Under the pieces are notes generated by a model. It did no database searches. It saw only the letters and a list, made by a program, of their open reading frames with translations, and was not told the origin of the DNA. Of a stretch of 53,298 nucleotides of DNA, positions 1 to 8,844 are shown piece by piece. The translations under genes and the position numbers were made by a program. This DNA comes from an uncultured Pseudomonadota bacterium (GTDB taxonomy: Bacteria; Myxococcota_A; UBA796; SXON01). Location of the stretch: the NCBI GenBank assembly GCA_903885375.1, contig CAISIK010000062.1:1-53298 (forward strand). Reading direction: 5' to 3'. Each line of letters begins with the position of its first letter. Positions within the stretch are counted from its first letter, which is position 1.

Positions 1-2
1 AA

Positions 3-27
3 GCGGGCCTCCGTCGGGGCGGCCCGC
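3..27. terminator. GC-rich hairpin at window edge
   Basis: GCGGGCC at 3-9 pairs with GGCCCGC at 21-27 around an 11-nt loop. No U-tract follows on either strand. It may end transcription of pckG (minus strand, stop at 171) or of a gene outside the window. I see no coding sequence in positions 1-170. Confidence 0.3.
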
Positions 28-170
28 ACCGTCACCCGGCTCGTCACCTCGACCGGGAGGCGCCGAGGGGCGAGAGCGCCGCACGACACTTGCCCGCGAG
101 GTCTGGCTGCACCGGCCTGGCGGCGGTGGCGACCCGCGGCGGGGAAGGAGCCGCGGGGCGAGCCGGGCCT

Positions 171-1919
171 TCAGGCCTCGCAGCGCCTCGCGAGCTCGGC
201 GTGCTCGGCCCAGAGGGCGGCGGGGATGGTGTCGCCGAACCTCTGGAAGAACTCCGCCTGCGACACCGTCTCCTGGAGCCACTGCTCGGGGTGGACGGCG
301 AGGAGCGCGGCCTGCTGCTCGGCGGAGAGGCCGAGGCCGTCGAAGTCCACGTTCGCGGGGAGGGTGCCGATGGGCGACTCCACGCCTTCGCCGCGGCCCG
401 CACAGCGGTCGAGCACCCACTCGATCACCCGGAGGTTCTCGCCGAAGCCGGGCCAGAGGAACTTGCCGGAGGCGTCGGTGCGGAACCAGTTCACGCCGAA
501 GATGCGCGGGGGGTGGGGCACGGCGGCGCCCATCCGCAGCCAGTGGGCGAAATAGTCGCCCATGTTGTACCCGCAGAAGGGCAGCATGGCCATCGGGTCG
601 CGCCGGAGGACGCCAACCGCGCCGGTGGCCGCGGCGGTGGTTTCCGACGCGAGCGTGGCCGCCACGAAGGTGCCGTGCTGCCAGGAGCGGGCTTCCGTCA
701 CCAGCGGCACCACGTTGGGGCGACGCGCGCCGAAGAGCAGCGCCGAGATCGGCACGCCGGCAGGGTCCTCCCACTCGTCGGCGATGGAGGGGCACTGGCT
801 GGCCGGGCAGGTGAACCGGCTGTTCGGGTGGGCGGCGGGCTGGCCCGAGCTCGAGTCCCAGAGATTGCCGCGCCAGTCGAGCATTCCGGGCCGGGGCGCC
901 TCGTGGTGCCCCTCCCACCACACCGTGCCGTCGGTCTGGAGCGCCACGTTGGTGAAGATGGCGTTCGCGGAGGCCGACACGATCGCGTTCGCGTTGGTTC
1001 GGTTCGAGGTGCCCGGCGCCACGCCGAAGAAGCCGGCCTCGGGGTTCACGGCCCAGAGGCGGCCGTCGGGACCCGGGCGGAGCCACGCGATGTCGTCGCC
1101 CACCGTCCACACCTTCCAGCCCTTCGCGGCCATCGCGGGGGGCGGAACGAGCATGGCGAGGTTCGTCTTGCCGCACGCGGAAGGGAACGCCGCGCAGATG
1201 TAGCTCTTCTCCCCGGCGGGGTTCTGCACGCCGAGGATCAGCATGTGCTCGGCCATCCAGCCCTGGTCGCGGCCGAGGGCGCTGGCGATGCGCAGCGCGA
1301 GGCACTTCTTGCCGAGGAGCGCATTGCCGCCGTAGCCGGAGCCCACGCTCCAGATCGTGTTCTCCTCCGGGAAGTGGCAGATGAAGCGGCGGTCGGGGGA
1401 CAGATCGCCGAGGGAGTGCAGGCAGCGGGTGAACTCGTCCCGACCAGCCAGCTGGCCCCACGCCTGGTTGCCCATGCGCGTCATGATGCGCATGTTGAGC
1501 ACGACGTAGACGCTGTCGGTGAGCTCCACGCCCACCTTTGAGAACGGGCTGCCCACGGGGCCCATCACGAACGGCACCACGTAGAGCGTGCGGCCCTTCA
1601 TCGCGCCCCGGTAGAGCGGCGTCAGGCGGGCCTTCGCCTCCTCGGGCGCGAGCCAGTTGTTGTTCGGCCCGGCCGTCGCCTTCGTGGCGGAGCAGATGAA
1701 CGTGAGGTGCTCGGTGCGGGCCACATCGGTCGGGTCCGAGCGGTGCAGGTAGCTGTTCGGGAGCTTCTCGGGGTTCAAGGGGATCAGCACCCCGCTCGCC
1801 ACGGCCTCGGCCGTCAAGCTCACGCGCTCTTCTTCAGAACCATCGCACCAGTGGATGCGATCGGGCGTGGTGAGCGCCGCCACTTCTGCCACCCATGCGC
1901 GGACCGATTCGGGGATCAT
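171..1919 (-). CDS. pckG: Phosphoenolpyruvate carboxykinase (GTP)
   Basis: This 582-aa cytosolic enzyme converts oxaloacetate plus GTP to phosphoenolpyruvate, GDP and CO2, the entry step of gluconeogenesis. The length is close to the usual ~600 aa of the GTP family. The diagnostic P-loop FPSACGKTN lies at residues 245-253, followed by GDDIAWL, and the family motif FGVNWFRTD lies in the C-terminal third. The ATG at 1919 has GGAG a few bases upstream. The gene appears monocistronic: a strong hairpin (1959-1987) separates it from the zinc operon on the same strand. Identification is from conserved motifs and is very secure. Confidence 0.97.
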   Translation of the reverse strand: MIPESVRAWVAEVAALTTPDRIHWCDGSEEERVSLTAEAVASGVLIPLNPEKLPNSYLHRSDPTDVARTEHLTFICSATKATAGPNNNWLAPEEAKARLTPLYRGAMKGRTLYVVPFVMGPVGSPFSKVGVELTDSVYVVLNMRIMTRMGNQAWGQLAGRDEFTRCLHSLGDLSPDRRFICHFPEENTIWSVGSGYGGNALLGKKCLALRIASALGRDQGWMAEHMLILGVQNPAGEKSYICAAFPSACGKTNLAMLVPPPAMAAKGWKVWTVGDDIAWLRPGPDGRLWAVNPEAGFFGVAPGTSNRTNANAIVSASANAIFTNVALQTDGTVWWEGHHEAPRPGMLDWRGNLWDSSSGQPAAHPNSRFTCPASQCPSIADEWEDPAGVPISALLFGARRPNVVPLVTEARSWQHGTFVAATLASETTAAATGAVGVLRRDPMAMLPFCGYNMGDYFAHWLRMGAAVPHPPRIFGVNWFRTDASGKFLWPGFGENLRVIEWVLDRCAGRGEGVESPIGTLPANVDFDGLGLSAEQQAALLAVHPEQWLQETVSQAEFFQRFGDTIPAALWAEHAELARRCEA

Positions 1920-1958
1920 GCGGAGCTCCGGGAGAGGACTGCGCCGTATGACTCGCAG

Positions 1959-1987
1959 GCGGGCGGGGCAAACGCCACCCCGCCCGC
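1959..1987 (-). terminator. Hairpin terminator after the zinc operon
   Basis: GCGGGCGGGG (1959-1968) and CCCCGCCCGC (1978-1987) form a perfect 10-bp stem with a 9-nt loop, starting 8 bases beyond the permease stop codon. There is no U-run, so it may act as a GC-only or factor-assisted terminator that insulates pckG from the operon upstream of it. Confidence 0.6.
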
Positions 1988-1994
1988 GCCGGCG

Positions 1995-3305
1995 TCAAGG
2001 CATCGCCATCTCCGCCATCCCCGCGGGCGGCGCCGTCTGCGTTGCCGCCCACGCGGCCCACGCGCCTGCGCTGTCCGGGCCGGTCATCGGGTCGAAGGGG
2101 GGCGAATCCCCCTTGGCCAGATCACGGAGGCGGCCGTCTGCTTCGCGGCGGAAGTAGGGCGTTTCGCTCGCCGCGATCGCGGCCAGACCGGCGAGGGAAC
2201 GAACGTCCCCCGCATGGGCCAGCGCCACCGCCATGACCAGCTTCACCCCCGGGTCCGACTCCTTCGCCATCGCGGCCGCGAGCGCTTCGCTCCGCTCGGG
2301 CTTCCCGTCGGCCTCGCGCGCTGCCGTTTCGCGCACCATGGGGTCCTCGGAGAGGAGACCATCGGCGTCAACCGGGGACGGCGCCTCCGCTGCCTCCACG
2401 TGCTCGTGGTCGTGTGCCTCGGGCGCCACCGGCACGCCCGTGAACGCCGCGAGCACCCCGCCGACCGCGCCGAACGCAGCGAGGCATTGCGCCACGGCCC
2501 TTCCCTTGTGGTCGGCATGCGTGATGGCCCAGCCCACCAGCGTGACCACGAGCGCGGCGCCGAACATGGCGACGATGACCGGTCCCGTGGGATGGCTGTA
2601 GCTGACCGACACGCCCGCCACGCTCACGACGATTCCCAGCGCCCACGCCACGAGGAGCCGGGGCACCACGCCCGAGACGAGCAGGCGCGCCACAACGGCG
2701 GGGATCACGAGGTAGCTGAACACGAGCAGCACGCCCGACACCGAGACGATCGCCGTCAGCGCGAGGCCGAACGTGCTGTAGAACAGGAGGTCCCATGCGG
2801 CCACGCGGCGCACGTCGGGCGAGCGGAAGGTCACCGCGAGGAAGGCGCGCCGGCACAGGAAGTGCACCACGCCCACGCTCGCGCAGACCCCCGCCAGGAC
2901 CCACAGCTCGTGCGGTTGCACCCACACGATGTTGCCCACGAGCAGGTGCTCCAGCTTCTCGCCGCCGTGCGGATCGTCGGCGAAGTGGATCATCAGGATG
3001 CCCGAGGCCGCGCTCACGGCGTAGGCGATGCCGATGATCGCCTCCTGGGGCACCCGCTCCTCGAAGATGCGGGCGGCAGAGAACGCGGCGGCGCCGATCA
3101 GGGTGAAGGTGAGGGCCATGGCGAACGCCGTGCCGCCGTCGGGATCGTGCCCGAGGAAGACCGCGTACGTCGTGCCGAGCGCCGCCACCTGGGCGAGCGC
3201 AAGGTCCACGAAGATGACGCCGCGCTCGAGCACGTGGAGCCCGAACCACCCGAGGGTGATCACGATGACCAGGCAGGCCAGCGTGGGAAGGAGCATCCAC
3301 ATCAT
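1995..3305 (-). CDS. Zinc/manganese ABC transporter permease (ZnuB-like) with C-terminal helical extension
   Basis: Residues 1-265 form a polytopic ABC-3 family permease (ZnuB/MntB type), with hydrophobic helices and the family-typical region around residues 176-205 (STFGLALTAIVSVSGVLLVF). The usual permease ends near 270-280 aa. Here it continues to 436 aa with a His-rich motif HDHEH (298-302) and an Ala-rich helical tail (about 315-400) that looks HEAT-like. The tail could be a cytosolic zinc-sensing or partner-docking domain; that is inference. The start ATG (3305) overlaps the znuA stop as ATGA, so the two are translationally coupled. No ATPase gene follows, which is unusual for this transporter type. 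Confidence 0.88.
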   Translation of the reverse strand: MMWMLLPTLACLVIVITLGWFGLHVLERGVIFVDLALAQVAALGTTYAVFLGHDPDGGTAFAMALTFTLIGAAAFSAARIFEERVPQEAIIGIAYAVSAASGILMIHFADDPHGGEKLEHLLVGNIVWVQPHELWVLAGVCASVGVVHFLCRRAFLAVTFRSPDVRRVAAWDLLFYSTFGLALTAIVSVSGVLLVFSYLVIPAVVARLLVSGVVPRLLVAWALGIVVSVAGVSVSYSHPTGPVIVAMFGAALVVTLVGWAITHADHKGRAVAQCLAAFGAVGGVLAAFTGVPVAPEAHDHEHVEAAEAPSPVDADGLLSEDPMVRETAAREADGKPERSEALAAAMAKESDPGVKLVMAVALAHAGDVRSLAGLAAIAASETPYFRREADGRLRDLAKGDSPPFDPMTGPDSAGAWAAWAATQTAPPAGMAEMAMP

Positions 3306-4276
3306 GGCGCGAACGCCTTCAGCAGCGAGTCCATGTAGCTGAAGTAGTCGGTGGCGTCGGACGTTCCGCCCACGTCGCCGCCCACGTGGGCCACGCGCGC
3401 TCCGGTTTCCTTGGCGAGCAGGCTGGGGATCTTGTCGTCGTAGTACGACGTGACCTCGATCACCTTCACGCCGTTCTGCTTGATGGTGGAGAGCAGCTCA
3501 TCGCGGTGGGCGGCCGTGGGCGGGATGCCCGGGCGGTCCTCCACGTACCCCACTACTTTCACGCCGTAGCGGGCCACGAAGTAGGGCCAGCTCTGGTGGT
3601 AGAAGACCATCGGCTTGCCGTTGAGCGCCGCGCCCGCCTTGAGCCAGCCGCCCAGACGGCCCTGCAGGCCCTTCTGTACGAGCAGGTCGTTGAGCTTGCC
3701 GCCCTGGGCCAGTCGGGTGAGCACATCGCCCCCCATGTAGGCCACGAGGTCCTTGCCGAACATCGCCTCCTGGATCTTCACGCGAAACGCGGCGGCGTTG
3801 GCGGTGTACTCCGCGGCGTGGGCGGGATCCACGCGACCGAGCGCGGCTGCGATGTTGTCGGCGGCCACCGGCAGGTTGAGCGGATCGAGCCACACGTGCG
3901 GGTTGCCCTCGGGGTGGAGGTCGCCCTTCGCGCGGCTCAGGTCGCTCGGCACCTCGAGGATGCGCATCCCCACGGTGGCGCGCACGTAGCCGGGCTGCCC
4001 CTGGCGGATGCGCGGGTTGCCCGCGCTGTCGAGGAGCCGCGCGGACCAGAGCTCCAGCCCGAGCCCGTTCTCCACGAAGAGGTCGGCGCGCGACACCTTC
4101 GCCATCAGCGCTGGGGTGGGCGAGAGGAAGTGCGGGTCGTCGACGCCGCGCGCGAGCGTGGTGATCGTGGCCGAGGGGGCCACGCGGTGGGCGACATCGC
4201 CCAGCCAGGGGAGCGTGCAGACGACTTCGACGGCGAAGGCGCGCGAGATGGCGAGGAGGAAGCAGAGGAGGATCAT
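3302..4276 (-). CDS. znuA: Zinc ABC transporter substrate-binding protein
   Basis: This is a 324-aa periplasmic metal-binding protein of the cluster 9 (TroA/ZnuA) family. A short signal peptide (MILLCFLLAISRAFA) is followed by the conserved metal ligands: H49 in DDPHFLSP, H127 in GNPHVWLDP, H227 in YHQSWPYF and probably D301 near the C-terminus. The acidic His-rich loop of many ZnuA proteins is missing. I chose the ATG at 4276 rather than the GTG at 4288 because it overlaps the upstream stop as ATGA and leaves a cleaner signal sequence. It should deliver Zn2+ (possibly Mn2+) to the permease encoded next. Confidence 0.93.
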   Translation of the reverse strand: MILLCFLLAISRAFAVEVVCTLPWLGDVAHRVAPSATITTLARGVDDPHFLSPTPALMAKVSRADLFVENGLGLELWSARLLDSAGNPRIRQGQPGYVRATVGMRILEVPSDLSRAKGDLHPEGNPHVWLDPLNLPVAADNIAAALGRVDPAHAAEYTANAAAFRVKIQEAMFGKDLVAYMGGDVLTRLAQGGKLNDLLVQKGLQGRLGGWLKAGAALNGKPMVFYHQSWPYFVARYGVKVVGYVEDRPGIPPTAAHRDELLSTIKQNGVKVIEVTSYYDDKIPSLLAKETGARVAHVGGDVGGTSDATDYFSYMDSLLKAFAP

Positions 4277-5430
4277 CGGTTCACCCACCAGGGCTCGGTC
4301 GGATGCGAGCCCCAGACGAAGGTCAGTTGGGCCAGCGCTTCGCCCGCCTCGTCGGCCGGGGCATAGCCACCCCCGATCCGGAGGCGAAGGAACTCGCTGG
4401 TGTAGTAGGAGAGGAAGAAGTTGTGTTTCATGCCGTCGGCGAGGATGTCCTCGCGGAGGCCGAGGTAGACCGAGCGGGCCGGCTGCACCTGGAGGGCGGC
4501 GTAGCCGCCGAGCTCGCCGTCGGGGGATTGCAGGACCTCCCCGAGCACCACCACGCTGGCGCGTTGGGAAGGCCTGTACCGGAAGCTGAAGTCTGCGCCG
4601 AGGGCGGGGTCGTCGCCCCCGAAGTGTTTCACGGCGCTTCCGCCCACCCCCACGTCCACATCGCCGAAGCCGCCGAAGACCTCAACGCGACCGAGGCCGG
4701 CGAGCGCCGCCTCCGGTCCATCCTCCTCGAAGGGGTCGCCGGCGAGCGCGCCCGCCGTGGTGGTGACCGCAAGGGGGCCGACCGGCAGCACCCAGGACAG
4801 CGTGCCGCCCGTGTCGTTGTAGCCATCCTCGGCGAGCAGGCCGATGGCCGCCGGCGCGTCCACCCACGGGAGGTCGTGCGGGTGCGTACGGTTCACGAGC
4901 CCGAAGGGCTGCTTGAACTTGCCCACACGCGCGCTCAGGTGCCAGGGCAGCGCCACGAGGTCCACGTAGGCTTCCTCGGGCCCGGCGCCGAAGTCGCCCG
5001 CGGCTGCGGAGCCGTCGAGCGGCGGCGCCTCCTGTTCGAAGGCGATCACGGCGGTGGCCTTGGCGAACGGGTCGACCGTGGCGCTGATGTCGAGCTCCAT
5101 CGAGCGGAGGTACATCGTGGAGCCGGGCCGCACGCCCTCGGGGTCGAGGCCGAGCTGGCCCACGAGGTCGCCGAACGCGGTGATGCCGGGGTTCATGGGG
5201 AACAGGCTCGGCGCCGAGGCCGTGGTCACGGGGGCCGCAGCGTCGGCCTCGCGGAGGAGGTCGGCCATCTCGCGGTCGCGGAGGGCCGCTTCGAGGGCGG
5301 CGATACGGGCCGCGAGGGCGGCGACGTCGGGGTTTTCAGTCGGAGGGGGGGGCGGGGGCGGGGCATCGGCCGCGGGGGAGTCCGCGAGCGCAATGGACAC
5401 CACCCAGCCCAGAAGGGCGGTGGGAATCAA
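4273..5430 (-). CDS. Porin-like outer-membrane protein of the zinc operon
   Basis: This 385-aa protein has an N-terminal signal sequence, a Pro run (about residues 25-31), a short coiled-coil-like segment (VAALAARIAALEAALRD, about 35-51) and then a long region of alternating strands resembling phosphate-selective porins (VGKFKQPFGLVNR is typical of that group). The last residue is Arg, not the Phe common in porins. Position directly before znuA with a 4-bp overlap suggests it lets zinc or a zinc chelate cross the outer membrane. That role is inferred from context only. Confidence 0.72.
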   Translation of the reverse strand: MIPTALLGWVVSIALADSPAADAPPPPPPPTENPDVAALAARIAALEAALRDREMADLLREADAAAPVTTASAPSLFPMNPGITAFGDLVGQLGLDPEGVRPGSTMYLRSMELDISATVDPFAKATAVIAFEQEAPPLDGSAAAGDFGAGPEEAYVDLVALPWHLSARVGKFKQPFGLVNRTHPHDLPWVDAPAAIGLLAEDGYNDTGGTLSWVLPVGPLAVTTTAGALAGDPFEEDGPEAALAGLGRVEVFGGFGDVDVGVGGSAVKHFGGDDPALGADFSFRYRPSQRASVVVLGEVLQSPDGELGGYAALQVQPARSVYLGLREDILADGMKHNFFLSYYTSEFLRLRIGGGYAPADEAGEALAQLTFVWGSHPTEPWWVNR

Positions 5431-5472
5431 GGAAACTCCAGAAGGTTGAGTGTGAAGCCGGAACGGACCGGG

Positions 5473-5907
5473 TCAGCACACGACCGGAGGAGACGTCTTG
5501 GGGGCGAAGTGGAGGTGGTCGCGGGAGCGGGGTCCCGGCAGGGGGGCAACCGGCCCTTCGGGCGGCAGGCCCGGCGCATCGGAGAGGAGCGCGCGGGCTT
5601 CGGCGAAGGCCGAGGTCGGGGGTGCACCGAGGCTGCCCAGCTCGCAGGCTTGTTCATGGCCATGCGGCTTGGCTTCGCTCAGCGCCGCCCCTTCCGGGGC
5701 ATGGGCTGCGTTGCCCTCGGCGTGGACGGCTGCGCCATCCTCCGGGCACACCACGTGGGCGCGGAGGGCATCGCCCTGCACCAACGCGCTCGCGCCGAGG
5801 CCGAGCAGCATCGCCACCGCCACCAGCGGAGCCACCACGCGGCGCCAGCGGGCCGCCCACGCGCCGGTCCGCGTGCGTACTCGGGAGCGGAGGGTGAGCG
5901 GCAGCAT
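5473..5907 (-). CDS. Small His/Cys-containing membrane-anchored or exported protein heading the zinc operon
   Basis: The ~144-aa product has a basic N-terminus, one hydrophobic segment (about residues 25-45) and then a periplasmic part with HVVCPEDG, several His, a second Cys (EQACELG) and the end APKTSPPVVC. The spaced His/Cys residues suggest metal binding. The ATG at 5907 is preferred over GTG at 5916 because AAGG lies 8 nt before it. It lies 42 bp upstream of the porin gene and is first in the operon. I do not recognise a characterised family; a zinc chaperone or sensor role is inference. Confidence 0.65.
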   Translation of the reverse strand: MLPLTLRSRVRTRTGAWAARWRRVVAPLVAVAMLLGLGASALVQGDALRAHVVCPEDGAAVHAEGNAAHAPEGAALSEAKPHGHEQACELGSLGAPPTSAFAEARALLSDAPGLPPEGPVAPLPGPRSRDHLHFAPKTSPPVVC

Positions 5908-6008
5908 TGGCGGCACCTTACCACGGTCCGCTCGCCCCCGAGGTTTCTGTTGGTCACGTTGAAGGATACGGGTTTCCGTGCGTAGATTCGCACCAACCCC
6001 CGTACTTC
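5908..6008. promoter_or_regulatory. Divergent promoter region, zinc operon / lipoprotein gene
   Basis: These 101 bases separate two divergent genes and must carry both promoters. A loose 17-bp dyad (GTATCC on the minus strand opposite GTCAC on the plus strand, centred near 5962) could be a Zur-type site, but only about half the positions match, so no operator is claimed. Confidence 0.3.
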
Positions 6009-7304
6009 ATGCTCCTCTTCTCGCTGCTCGCCTGCCCGCTCACCGAGGAGGCCGCCTGTCCCGAGGGGGGCACCGGTACCCTGAACCTCAGCCTCACCGT
6101 GCCCGCCGAGACGTGGGTCAGCACCCCGGAGCTGGTCGTCTACGATCAGGGCGGCACCGCCGTCGCCACGGTCACTGCCGCCACCGAGTCGCTGTCGCTG
6201 CCGGGCGGGCGCTACACGCTGGCCGCCCGCCGCGGGACGGTGGATGGTGGGGGCAACCTCAACGGGCAGGCCTTCGGTCTCCTTGTCGACACCGTCTCCC
6301 GGGTGTGCGTGGAGGACGGCGTGGAGGCCGAGTGGGCCGGCGAATGGGCGTTGCAGCCCTCCAGCGGCAAGCTGTGGGTCACGAGCGGCGAGTCGGCCTA
6401 CGGGTTCGACCGCGAAGCCCTCGCGGCGGGCGGCGACCTCACCGCCGCCGCGTCGATCACGGTCGAGCTCTCCAACGACCTCCGCGGCCTCGCCGTCGAT
6501 CCGATGGGCAACCTCTGGGCGGCCACCTCGCCCACCTACGGCAGCCGCCTCGTGGTGTACCCGCCCGCCGGCGTTTCCGGCGATGCCGAACCCGTCGCGC
6601 TCGCCGGCCCCGTCTTCGATTCGCTGGCCGCGGCCGGGGGCATCGCCGACCTCGGGTTCGACGACAAGGACCAGCTCTGGGTGCTCCTCCGGAACGGGGA
6701 GGCGGGCTCGGTGGGCCTCCTCGGCTTCGGCGATGCCGCGGTCCGCGACTTCCTCGCCGCCGGTGCGGTGCCCGACGCGGCCGATCAGGAGGTCATCGTG
6801 GAGGGCATGGTGGCGGCGGAGAGCTTCAGCCTGGACCCCGTCACCGACCTCACCTGGATCGCGGACTTCGGTGGCAACCAGGTGCTCGCGGTCGGGCTTG
6901 GCGGCGGGTCGAGCCCCACCGTGCAGACGATCGCGCCCTCCGATGCCTTCACGGCCGGGTTCGAGGATGACACCGGTACGCACTCGCTCGATGGCCCCAC
7001 GGCCGTGGCGGTCGACGACGAGGGGCGCCTCTGGGTCGATTACTGGACGAGCGTCGCGGTGGCGCGCTTCGACGGAGCCACCGCGGCGGGCGTCCGCGCC
7101 CCCGATCTCCTCGTGAGCGGCGATGTCCTCGACCTGCCGGCTGGCCTCGCCGCCGATCACGCGGGCGGCATCTGGTACGGCAACGAGCCGCAGGACGGCA
7201 CCGGCACCCTCGTGCGGCTGGAGCGCGAGGCGGGCGCGGAGCTCGCGCGCGGCAACAGCGCCGAAGCGCTGGCGCCCTCGCACCTCGTCTTCGACCCGAG
7301 GTAG
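6009..7304 (+). CDS. Secreted lipoprotein, probable beta-propeller
   Basis: The 431-aa protein begins MLLFSLLAC, a very short lipoprotein signal with Cys9. After an Ig-like N-terminal part there are repeated strand blocks with patterns such as GLAVDPMGNLWAA, DLGFDDKDQLWVL and AVAVDDEGRLWVD, typical of NHL/SMP-30-like propellers. The ATG at 6009 is chosen because upstream in-frame codons would put non-signal sequence before the lipobox. It probably acts at the cell surface; ligand unknown. Confidence 0.72.
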   Translation: MLLFSLLACPLTEEAACPEGGTGTLNLSLTVPAETWVSTPELVVYDQGGTAVATVTAATESLSLPGGRYTLAARRGTVDGGGNLNGQAFGLLVDTVSRVCVEDGVEAEWAGEWALQPSSGKLWVTSGESAYGFDREALAAGGDLTAAASITVELSNDLRGLAVDPMGNLWAATSPTYGSRLVVYPPAGVSGDAEPVALAGPVFDSLAAAGGIADLGFDDKDQLWVLLRNGEAGSVGLLGFGDAAVRDFLAAGAVPDAADQEVIVEGMVAAESFSLDPVTDLTWIADFGGNQVLAVGLGGGSSPTVQTIAPSDAFTAGFEDDTGTHSLDGPTAVAVDDEGRLWVDYWTSVAVARFDGATAAGVRAPDLLVSGDVLDLPAGLAADHAGGIWYGNEPQDGTGTLVRLEREAGAELARGNSAEALAPSHLVFDPR

Positions 7305-7326
7305 GTCCGGCGGGGTAGGATCCCGC

Positions 7327-8832
7327 ATGCTCCTCGTCGCGATGGCCCTCGCCGCTCCCGTAGGCCCCGCCGTTCCTCCGCCGCATCGCCTCCTCACCTG
7401 GGGCGAGGGGGCGCGTGCGGAAGGCGCGGGCACGCGCGTAGTGATGATCGTTGAGGCCACCGACGCCCGCGCGGTCGAGGTGGAGCTCAACGCCGGGGGC
7501 GGATGGCAGCCCCTCGAGGAGCGTTGGCACAAGGGTCGGGTCACGGTTCTGCGGGCCGACCTCGAGGCGCCGACCGAGGAGGTGTGGTTCCGCAGCGCCC
7601 ACGCGGGGCGCATCACGCTCGTGGACTGGGATCTGTTCACCCCCACCGCCGGCGAACCCCGGCGCGATGCGGTGGCGCCTCCTCCGGCGCCCGGCGTCCT
7701 CCCGGCCGAGCTCAAGGCCATCGGCGTGGTCTCGCGGGCCGACTGGGGCGCCGACCCCACCACCTGCACCAGCACCGAGGATGACTGGTACCGGATGGCG
7801 ATCCACCACACCGCCGGCACCCAGACCTACGGCGGCACCGTGCAGGGCGCGGTGCAGGCCCTGCAGGCCTACGCCTTCTCCACCGGCGAGTACTGCGACA
7901 TTCCCTACCAGTTCCTCGTCGGGTACGACGGCTCCTTGTGGGAGGGGCGCCCCTACGACTACTACAGCGGTGCCACCGGCGGCGGAAACAACGACGGCAA
8001 CGCCGCCGTCTGCTTCCTCGGCTGCTACCACCCCTCCGGCTGCTCCACCTCGCACGCCGTCACCGACGCGATGATGGAAAGCGGGCAGCTCCTCGTGCAG
8101 ACGGTGGCCACGCTCAACGCCATCCCGAGCAACGAGGACTCGATCCGCGGCCACCGCGACTGGCCGGACAACTCCACCGCCTGCCCCGGCGACTGGCTCT
8201 ACGACCGGCTCGATGAGCTCCGGCAACCGTTGGAGGAGCCCGGGCCGAACTACGCCGGCTCGTTGACCAGCCTCGTGTGCGCCCCGGGGGAGGGGGCCTC
8301 GCTGGCGCTCCAGCCCGGCGAAACCGGCGCGTGCACGCTCACTGTGCTGAACACCGGCCGGGCGAGCTGGAGCCCCGGCATTACCAAGCTCGCGCCGATC
8401 CCCCGCGACGTTGCCTCGCCGCTGGCCGCGCCAAGCTGGATGAGCGCGGGGCGCGTGGTGACGGTGGCGGCGCCCACGAGTCCGGGCGCCACGGGCTACT
8501 TCGCGTTCGAGGTGCTCGCGCCGGAGGAGGGCGAGTACAGCCTGCCGCTGGGGCTCGTCGAGGAGGGCGTCATCTGGTTCGCGGACGATGGCGGCCCGGC
8601 CGACGGCGCCATCACGGTGACGGTGCGCGTGGGGGCTACGTCGGAGGGCGGCGAAGGCGACACGGGGGAGACCGCGGCCGACGTGCCTCCGGTGGACCGG
8701 CTTCCCGGCGAGCCGGTGGCGCTGGCCGAGGCGGGCACCTGCGGCTGCGGCGGGGGCGCACCGCCCGTTGCGGTGGCGGCGGTCCTCGCGGCGGGAGTGC
8801 TCCGTCGCCGCGCGGGGCCTCGTCGGCGCTGA
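7327..8832 (+). CDS. Secreted N-acetylmuramoyl-L-alanine amidase (PGRP/amidase_2) with MYXO-CTERM-like tail
   Basis: This 501-aa exported enzyme should cleave the amide between MurNAc and L-Ala in peptidoglycan. The PGRP core starts at VVSRADWGAD and holds the zinc ligands: His in IHHTAG, His in GHRDW and Cys in TACPGD, so it is predicted to be active rather than only a binder. Downstream are an Ig-like domain, a Glu/Gly/Thr-rich linker and a tail CGCGG / hydrophobic stretch / RRRAGPRRR, a surface-sorting signal of MYXO-CTERM type. Start ATG 7327 gives a signal peptide without basic residues. Confidence 0.88.
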   Translation: MLLVAMALAAPVGPAVPPPHRLLTWGEGARAEGAGTRVVMIVEATDARAVEVELNAGGGWQPLEERWHKGRVTVLRADLEAPTEEVWFRSAHAGRITLVDWDLFTPTAGEPRRDAVAPPPAPGVLPAELKAIGVVSRADWGADPTTCTSTEDDWYRMAIHHTAGTQTYGGTVQGAVQALQAYAFSTGEYCDIPYQFLVGYDGSLWEGRPYDYYSGATGGGNNDGNAAVCFLGCYHPSGCSTSHAVTDAMMESGQLLVQTVATLNAIPSNEDSIRGHRDWPDNSTACPGDWLYDRLDELRQPLEEPGPNYAGSLTSLVCAPGEGASLALQPGETGACTLTVLNTGRASWSPGITKLAPIPRDVASPLAAPSWMSAGRVVTVAAPTSPGATGYFAFEVLAPEEGEYSLPLGLVEEGVIWFADDGGPADGAITVTVRVGATSEGGEGDTGETAADVPPVDRLPGEPVALAEAGTCGCGGGAPPVAVAAVLAAGVLRRRAGPRRR

Positions 8833-8844
8833 GGGCGCTCCGGC

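Noticed and set aside
90..1541. 483-aa plus-strand open frame
   Set aside because: It is antisense to pckG, with Arg/His/Gly-rich composition typical of a high-GC shadow frame.
5940..5980. Possible Zur box upstream of the zinc operon
   Set aside because: Only about half of the dyad positions match, which is not better than chance in this context.
5679..7820. 713-aa minus-strand open frame
   Set aside because: It runs antisense through the lipoprotein and amidase genes and lacks any domain pattern.
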